Below are positions 56,401-64,000 of a DNA stretch of 64,000 bases, one piece after another. The notes under the pieces are model-generated. The model saw only the letters and a program-made list of their open reading frames with translations, did not search any database and was not told the origin of the DNA. Numbering within the stretch: the first letter of the stretch is position 1; every line of letters begins with the position of its first letter. A program made the position numbers and the translations under genes. The stretch lies in assembly GCF_026151205.1 (NCBI RefSeq), contig NC_087073.1, positions 21,850,270-21,914,269 on the forward strand. Reading direction: 5' to 3'. This DNA is from Bolinopsis microptera (Eukaryota > Ctenophora > Tentaculata > Lobata > Bolinopsidae).

Positions 56401-59400
56401 CTAGTGAACTTGTAATCTCCTAGTGAACTTGTAATCTCCTAGCGAACTTGTAATCTCCTAGCGAACTTGTAATCTCCTAGCGAACTTGTAATCTCCTAGT
56501 GAACTTGTAATCTCCTAGCGAACTTGTAATCTCCTAGCGAACTTGTAATCTCCTAGCGAACTTGTAATCTCCTAGTGAATTTGTAATCTCTTAGTGAACT
56601 TGTAATCTCCTGGTGAACTTGTAATCTCCTAGTGAACTTGTAATCTCCTAGTGAACTTGTAATCTCTTAGTGAACTTGTAATCTCCTAGCGAACTTGTAA
56701 TCTCCTAGTGAACTTGTAATCTCTTAGTGAACTTGTAATCTCCTAGTGAACTTGTAATCTCCTAGCGAACTTGTAATCTCCTAGTGAACTTGTAATCTCT
56801 TGGTGAACTTGTAATCTCCTGGTGAACTTGTAATCTCCTAGCGAACTTGTAATCTCCTGGTGAACTTGTAATCTCCTAGTGAACTTGTAATCTCCTGGTG
56901 AACTTGTAATCTCCTGGTGAACTTGTAATCTCCTGGTGAACTTGTAATCTCCTAGCGAACTTGTAATCTCCTGGTGAACTTGTAATCTCCTGGTGAACTT
57001 GTAATCTCCTGGTGAACTTGTAATCTCCTGGTGAACTTGTAATCTTCTAGCGAACTTGTAATCTCCTAGCGAACTTGTAATCTCCTAGCGAACTTGTAAT
57101 CTCCTAGCGAACTTGTAATCTCCTAGTGAACTTGTAATCTCCTGGCGAACTTTTAATCTCCTGGTGAACTTGTAATCTCCTAGTGAACTTGTAATCTCCT
57201 GGTGAACTTTTAATCTCCTAGTGAACTTGTAATCTCCTGGTGAACTTGTAATCTCCTAGCGAACTTGTAATCTCCTAGCGAACTTGTAATCTCCTAGCGA
57301 ACTTGTAATCTCCTAGCGACTTGTAATCTCCTAGCGAACTTGTAATCTCCTAGTGAACTTGTAATCTCCTAGTGAACTTGTAATCTCCTAGCGAACTTGT
57401 AATCTCCTAGCGAACTTGTAATCTCCTAGCGAACTTGTAATCTCCTAGTGAACTTGTAATCTCCTAGCGAACTTGTAATCTCCTAGTGAACTTGTAATCT
57501 CCTAGCGAACTTGTAATCTCCTAGCGAACTTGTAATCTCCTAGCGAACTTGTAATCTCCTAACGAACTTGTAATCTCCTAGCGAACTTGTAATCTCCTAG
57601 TGAACTTGTAATCTCCTAGTGAACTTGTAATCTCCTAGCGAACTTGTAATCTCCTAGCGAACTTGTAATCTCCTAGCGAACTTGTAATCTCCTAGTGAAC
57701 TTGTAATCTCCTAGCGAACTTGTAATCTCCTAGCAAACTTGTAATCTCCTAGCGAACTTGTAATCTCCTAGTGAACTTGTAATCTCTTAGTGAACTTGTA
57801 ATCTCCTGGTGAACTTGTAATCTCCTAGTGAACTTGTAATCTCCTAGTGAACTTGTAATCTCTTAGTGAACTTGTAATCTCCTAGCGAACTTGTAATCTC
57901 CTAGTGAACTTGTAATCTCTTAGTGAACTTGTAATCTCCTAGTGAACTTGTAATCTCCTAGCGAACTTGTAATCTCCTAGTGAACTTGTAATCTCCTAGT
58001 GAACTTGTAATCTCCTGGTGAACTTGTAATCTCCTGGTGAACTTGTAATCTCCTAGTGAACTTGTAATCTCCTGGTGAACTTGTAATCTCCTGGTGAACT
58101 TGTAATCTCCTGGTGAACTTGTAATCTCTTAGTGAACTTGTAATCTCCTAGTGAACTTGTAATCTCCTAGCGAACTTGTAATCTCCTAGTGAACTTGTAA
58201 TCTCCTGGTGAACTTGTAATCTCCTAGCGAACTTGTAATCTCCTAGCGAAACTTGTAATCTCTAGTGAACTTGTAATCTCTTAGTGAACTTGTAATCTCT
58301 GGTGAACTTGTAATCTCCTAGTGAACTTGTAATCTCCTAGTGAACTTGTAATCTCTTAGTGAACTTGTAATCTCCTAGCGAACTTGTAATCTCCTAGTGA
58401 ACTTGTAATCTCTTAGTGAACTTGTAATCTCCTAGTGAACTTGTAATCTCCTAGCGAACTTGTAATCTCCTAGTGAACTTGTAATCTCCTGGTGAACTTG
58501 TAATCTCCTGGTGAACTTGTAATCTCCTAGCGAACTTGTAATCTCCTGGTGAACTTGTAATCTCCTAGTGAACTTGTAATCTCCTGGTGAACTTGTAATC
58601 TCCTGGTGAACTTGTAATCTCCTGGTGAACTTGTAATCTCCTAGCGAACTTGTAATCTCCTGGTGAACTTGTAATCTCCTGGTGAACTTGTAATCTCCTG
58701 GTGAACTTGTAATCTCCTGGTAAACTTGTAATCTTCTAGCGAACTTGTAATCTCCTAGCGAACTTTTAATCTCCTAGCGAACTTGTAATCTCCTAGCGAA
58801 CTTGTAATCTCCTAGTGAACTTGTAATCTCCTGGCGAACTTTTAATCTCCTGGTGAACTTGTAATCTCCTAGTGAACTTGTAATCTCCTGGTGAACTTGT
58901 AATCTCCTAGTGAACTTGTAATCTCCTGGTGAACTTGTAATCTCCTAGCGAACTTGTAATCTCCTAGCGAACTTGTAATCTCCTAGCGAACTTGTAATCT
59001 CCTAGCGAACTTGTAATCTCCTAGCGAACTTGTAATCTCCTAGTGAACTTGTAATCTCCTAGTGAACTTGTAATCTCCTAGCGAACTTGTAATCTCCTAG
59101 CGAACTTGTAATCTCCTAGCGAACTTGTAATCTCCTAGTGAACTTGTAATCTCCTAGCGAACTTGTAATCTCCTAGTGAACTTGTAATCTCCTAGCGAAC
59201 TTGTAATCTCCTAGCGAACTTGTAATCTCCTAGCGAACTTGTAATCTCCTAACGAACTTGTAATCTCCTAGCGAACTTGTAATCTCCTAGTGAACTTGTA
59301 ATCTCCTAGTGAACTTGTAATCTCCTAGCGAACTTGTAATCTCCTAGCGAACTTGTAATCTCCTAGCGAACTTGTAATCTCCTAGTGAACTTGTAATCTC

Positions 59401-62400
59401 CTAGCGAACTTGTAATCTCCTAGCGAACTTGTAATCTCCTAGCGAAACTTGTAATCTCCTAGTGAACTTGTAATCTCTTAGTGAACTTGTAATCTCCTGG
59501 TGAACTTGTAATCTCCTGGTGAACTTGTAATCTCCTAGTGAACTTGTAATCTCCTAGTGAACTTGTAATCTCCTGGTGAACTTGTAATCTCCTAGCGAAC
59601 TTGTAATCTCCTAGCGAACTTGTAATCTCCTAGCGAACTTGTAATCTCCTAGTGAACTTGCAATCTCCTAGTGAACTTGTAATCTCCTAGTGAACTTGTA
59701 ATCTCCTGGTGAACTTGTAATCTCCTGGTGAACTTGTAATCTCCTGGTGAACTTGTAATCTCCTGGTGAACTTGTAATCTCCTAGTGAACTTGTAATCTC
59801 CTAGTGAACTTGTAATCTCCTGGTGAACTTATAATCTCCTAGTGAACTTGTAATCTCCTAGTGAACTTGTAATCTCCTGGTGAACTTGTAATCTCCTAGT
59901 GACTTGTAATCTCCTGGTGAACTTGTAATCTCCTAGTGAACTTGTAATCTCCTGGTGAACTTGTAATCTCCTAGTGAACTTGTAATCTCCTGGTGAACTT
60001 GTAATCTCCTGGTGAACTTGTAATCTCCTGGTGAACTTGTAATCTCCTAGTGAACTTGTAATTTCCTAGTGAACTTGTAATCTCCTAGTGAACTTGTAAT
60101 CTCCTAGTGAACTTGTAATCTCCTAGTGAACTTGTAATCTCCTGGTGAACTTGTAATCTCCTGGTGAACTTGTAATCTCCTAGTGAACTTGTAATCTCCT
60201 AGTGAACTTGTAATCTCCTAGTGAACTTGTAATCTCCTGGTGAACTTGTAATCTCCTAGTGAACTTGTAATCTCCTGGTGAACTTGTAATCTCCTAGTGA
60301 ACTTGTAATCTCCTAGTGAACTTGTAATCTCCTAGTGAACTTGTAATCTCCTGGTGAACTTGTAATCTCCTGGTGAACTTGTAATCTCCTGGTGAACTTG
60401 TAATCTCCTAGTGAACTTGTAATTTCCTAGTGAACTTGTAATCTCCTAGTGAACTTGTAATCTCCTAGTGAACTTGTAATCTCCTAGTGAACTTGTAATC
60501 TCCTGGTGAACTTGTAATCTCCTGGTGAACTTGTAATCTCCTAGTGAACTTGTAATCTCCTAGTGAACTTGTAATCTCCTAGTGAACTTGTAATCTCCTG
60601 GTGAACTTGTAATCTCCTAGTGAACTTGTAATCTCCTAGTGAACTTGTAATCTCCTGGTGAACTTGTAATCTCCTAGTGAACTTGTAATCTCCTAGTGAA
60701 CTTGTAATCTCCTAGTGAACTTGTAATCTCCTGGTGAACTTGTAATCTCCTAGTGAACTTGTAATCTCCTGGTGAACTTGTAATCTCCTAGTGAACTTGT
60801 AATCTCCTGGTGAACTTGTAATCTCCTAGTGAACTTGTAATCTCCTGGTGAACTTGTAATCTCCTAGTGAACTTGTAATCTCCTAGTGAACTTGTAATCT
60901 CCTGGTGAACTTGTAATCTCCTAGTGAACTTGTAATCTCCTGGTGAACTTGTAATCTCCTAGTGAACTTGTAATCTCCTGGTGAACTTGTAATCTCCTAG
61001 TGAACTTGTAATCTCCTGGTGAACTTGTAATCTCCTGGTGAACTTGTAATCTCCTGGTGAACTTGTAATCTCCTGGTGAACTTGTAATCTCCTGGTGAAC
61101 TTGTAATCTCCTAGCGAACTTGTAATCTCCTAGTGAACTTGTAATCTCCTAGTGAACTTGTAATCTCCTAGTGAACTTGTAATCTCCTGGTGAACTTGTA
61201 ATCTCCTAGTGAACTTGTAATCTCCTGGTGAACTTTTAATCTCCTAGTGAACTTGTAATCTCCTATTGAACTTGTAATCTTCTAGTGAACTTGTAATCTC
61301 CTAGTGAACTTGTAATCTCCTAGCGAACTTGTAATCTCCTAGTGAACTTGTAATCTCCTGGTGAACTTGTAATCTTCTAGTGAACTTGTAATCTCCTGGT
61401 GAACTTGTAATCTCCTAGCGAACTTGTAATCTCCTAGTGAACTTGTAATCTCCTAGTGAACTTGTAATCTCCTAGTGAACTTGTAATCTCCTGGTGAACT
61501 TGTAATCTCCTAGTGAACTTGTAATCTCCTGGTGAACTTTTAATCTCCTAGTGAACTTGTAATCTCCTATTGAACTTGTAATCTTCTAGTGAACTTGTAA
61601 TCTCCTAGTGAACTTGTAATCTCCTAGTGAACTTGTAATCTCCTGGTGAACTTGTAATCTCCTGGTGAACTTGTAATCTCCTAGCGAACTTGTAATCTCC
61701 TGGTGAACTTGTAATCTCCTAGTGAACTTGTAATCTCCTGGTGAACTTATAATCTCCTAGTGAACTTGTAATCTTCTAGCGAACTTGTAATCTCTAGTGA
61801 ACTTGTAATCTCCTAGTGAACTTGTAATCTCCTGGTGAACTTGTAATCTCCTGGTGAACTTATAATCTCCTAGTGAACTTGTAATCTTCTAGCGAACTTG
61901 TAATCTCCTAGCGAACTTGTAATCTCCTAGTGAACTTGTAATCTCCTGGTGAACTTATAATCTCCTAGTGAACTTGTAATCTTCTAGTGAACTTGTAATC
62001 TCCTAGTGAACTTGTAATCTCCTAGTGAACTTGTAATCTCCTGGTGAACTTATAATCTCCTAGTGAACTTGTAATCTTCTAGCGAACTTGTAATCTCCTA
62101 GTGAACTTGTAATCTCCTAGTGAACTTGTAATCTCCTGGTGAACTTGTAATCTCCTGGTGAACTTATAATCTCCTAGTGAACTTGTAATCTCCTAGCGAA
62201 CTTGTAATCTCCTAGCGAACTTGTAATCTCCTAGTGAACTTGCAATCTCCTAGTGAACTTGTAATCTCCTAGTGAACTTGTAATCTCTGGTGAACTTGTA
62301 ATCTCCTGGTGAACTTGTAATCTCCTGGTGAACTTGTAATCTCCTGGTGAACTTGTAATCTCCTAGTGAACTTGTAATCTCCTAGTGAACTTGTAATCTC

Positions 62401-64000
62401 CTGGTGAACTTGTAATCTCCTGGTGAACTTGTAATCTCCTAGTGAACTTGTAATCTCCTAGTGAACTTGTAATCTCCTAGTGAACTTGTAATCTCCTGGT
62501 GAACTTGTAATCTCCTAGTGAACTTGTAATCTCCTATGTGAACTTGTAATCTCCTGGTGAACTTGTAATCTCCTAGTGAACTTGTAATCTCCTAGCGAAC
62601 TTGTAATCTCCTAGCGAACTTGTAATCTCCTAGTGAACTTGCAATCTCCTAGTGAACTTGTAATCTCCTAGTGAACTTGTAATCTCCTGGTGAACTTGTA
62701 ATCTCCTGGTGAACTTGTAATCTCCTGGTGAACTTGTAATCTCCTGGTGAACTTGTAATCTCCTAGTGAAACTTGTAATCTCCTAGTGAACTTGTAATCT
62801 CCTGGTGAACTTGTAATCTCCTGGTGAACTTGTAATCTCCTAGTGAACTTGTAATCTCCTGGTGAACTTGTAATCTCCTAGTGAACTTGTAATTCCTGGT
62901 GAACTTGTAATCTCCAGATAATCTCTAGTGAACTTGTAATCTCCTGAATGTACTCCTAGTGAACTGTAATCTCCTAAGTGAACTTGTAATCTCCTAGTGA
63001 ACTTGTAATCTCTGGTGAACTTGTAATCTCCTAGTGAACTTGTAATCTCCTGGTGAACTTGTAATCTCCTAGTGAACTTGTAACTCTCCTGGTGAACTTG
63101 TAATCTCCTAGTGAACTTGTAATCTCCTGGTGAACTTGTAATCTCCTAGTGAACTTGTAATCTCCTAGTGAACTTGTAATCTCCTAGGTGAACTTGTAAT
63201 CTCCTAGTGAACTTGTAATCTCCTGGTGAACTTGTAATCTCCAGTGAACTTGTAATCTCCTGGTGAACTTGTAATCTCCTAGTGAACTTGTAATCTCCTA
63301 GTGAACTTGTAATCTCCTGGTGAACTTGTAATCTCCTAGTGAACTTGTAATCTCCTGGTGAACTTTGTAATCTCCTGGTGAACTTGTAATCTCCTGGTGA
63401 ACTTGTAATCTCCTGGTGAACTTGTAATCTCCTTGGTGAACTTGTAATCTTCTAGCGAACTTGTAATCTCCTAGCGAACTTGTAATCTCCTAGCGAAACT
63501 TGTAATTCTCTAGCGAACTTGTAATCTCTAGTGAACTTGTTAATCTCCTGGCGAACTTTTAATCTCCTGGTGAACTTGTAATCTCCTAGTGAACTTGTAA
63601 TCTCCTGGTGAACTTGTAATCTCCTAGTGAACTTGTAATCTCCTGGTGAACTTGTAATCTCCTAGCGAACTTGTAATCTCCTAGCGAACTTGTAATCTCC
63701 TAGCGAACTTGTAATCTCCTAGCGAACTTGTAATCTCCTAGCGAACTTGTAATCTCCTAGTGAACTTGTAATCTCCTAGTGAACTTGTAATCTCCTAGCG
63801 AACTTGTAATCTTCTAGCGAACTTGTAATCTCCTACGCGAACTGTAATCTCCTAGTGAACTTGTAATCTCCTAGCGAACTTGTAATCTCCTAGTGAACTT
63901 GTAATCTCCTAGCGAACTTGTAATCTCCTAGCGAACTTGTAATCTCCTAGCGAACTTGTAATCTCCTAACGAACTTGTAATCTCCTAGCGAACTTGTAAT
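50450..64000 (+). repeat. 19-bp satellite, about 710 units, running off the window
   Basis: Unit ctcctagtgaacttgtaat with main variants ctagcgaac and ctggtgaac. It starts shortly after the exon 2 donor and fills the intron to the window end. Five higher-order blocks can be aligned by shared rare variants. Patches near 51000-51200, 51300-51800 and 62900-62970 are unusually corrupted. Confidence 0.96.

Overview
The window is eukaryotic and almost certainly metazoan. It carries spliced lysosomal glycosidase genes with GT-AG introns, TACTAAC-like branch sites, LINE-type reverse transcriptases, a tRNA-derived SINE and short DNA transposons. The standard genetic code fits every exon read. The species cannot be fixed from sequence alone. 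An invertebrate with a compact gene set but repeat-inflated introns fits best. About 40 kb of the 64 kb is tandem repeat.

Layout, all genes on the + strand. (1) From before base 1 to 42769: a beta-galactosidase (GLB1, GH35) gene. Ten exons, from the VENEYG exon at 10349 to the stop at 42769, join in frame into 498 codons plus stop. Their introns hold minisatellites with units of 60, 37, 7, 20, 16, about 70, 34, 32, 10, 30 and 56 bp, plus transposon insertions. (2) 43215-49525: three tandem beta-hexosaminidase (GH20) genes, each of three exons with short, repeat-free introns. (3) 49958 to the window end: the first two exons of a second GLB1-like gene, whose second intron is a 19-bp satellite of at least 13.5 kb. 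GLB1 and HEX products remove successive terminal sugars (beta-galactose, then beta-N-acetylhexosamine) in the lysosome, so this is a functional cluster of sequential exoglycosidases. A perfect CLEAR-type E-box lies just before the second GLB1 start.

The most striking observation is that several GLB1 minisatellites are tandem copies of the gene's own splice junctions. In the intron before VENEYG, the 5' array (1-595) repeats the end of the upstream exon plus its donor, and the 3' array (2452-10348, about 213 copies) repeats the acceptor plus the first 25 nt of the next exon. Exon D is preceded by 10 copies of its acceptor and first 44 nt. The last exon is preceded by exactly 72 copies of a 56-bp unit holding branch site, acceptor and exon start. 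A two-copy case spans the exon 1 donor of the second GLB1 gene. Other arrays start exactly at a donor GT. These introns therefore appear to grow by tandem duplication across exon-intron boundaries, leaving tens to hundreds of decoy splice sites.

Other points. The first GLB1 copy has Ala where the GH35 nucleophile Glu is expected. HEX copy 3 is a mosaic with a divergent 570-bp block inside near-identical flanks. A 740-bp foldback element and two hAT-like MITEs each have exact 8-bp target duplications. A TTAA-flanked MITE and a nearly intact LINE reading frame nested in the 34-bp array are also present. Several patches inside arrays look like low-accuracy consensus rather than biology.
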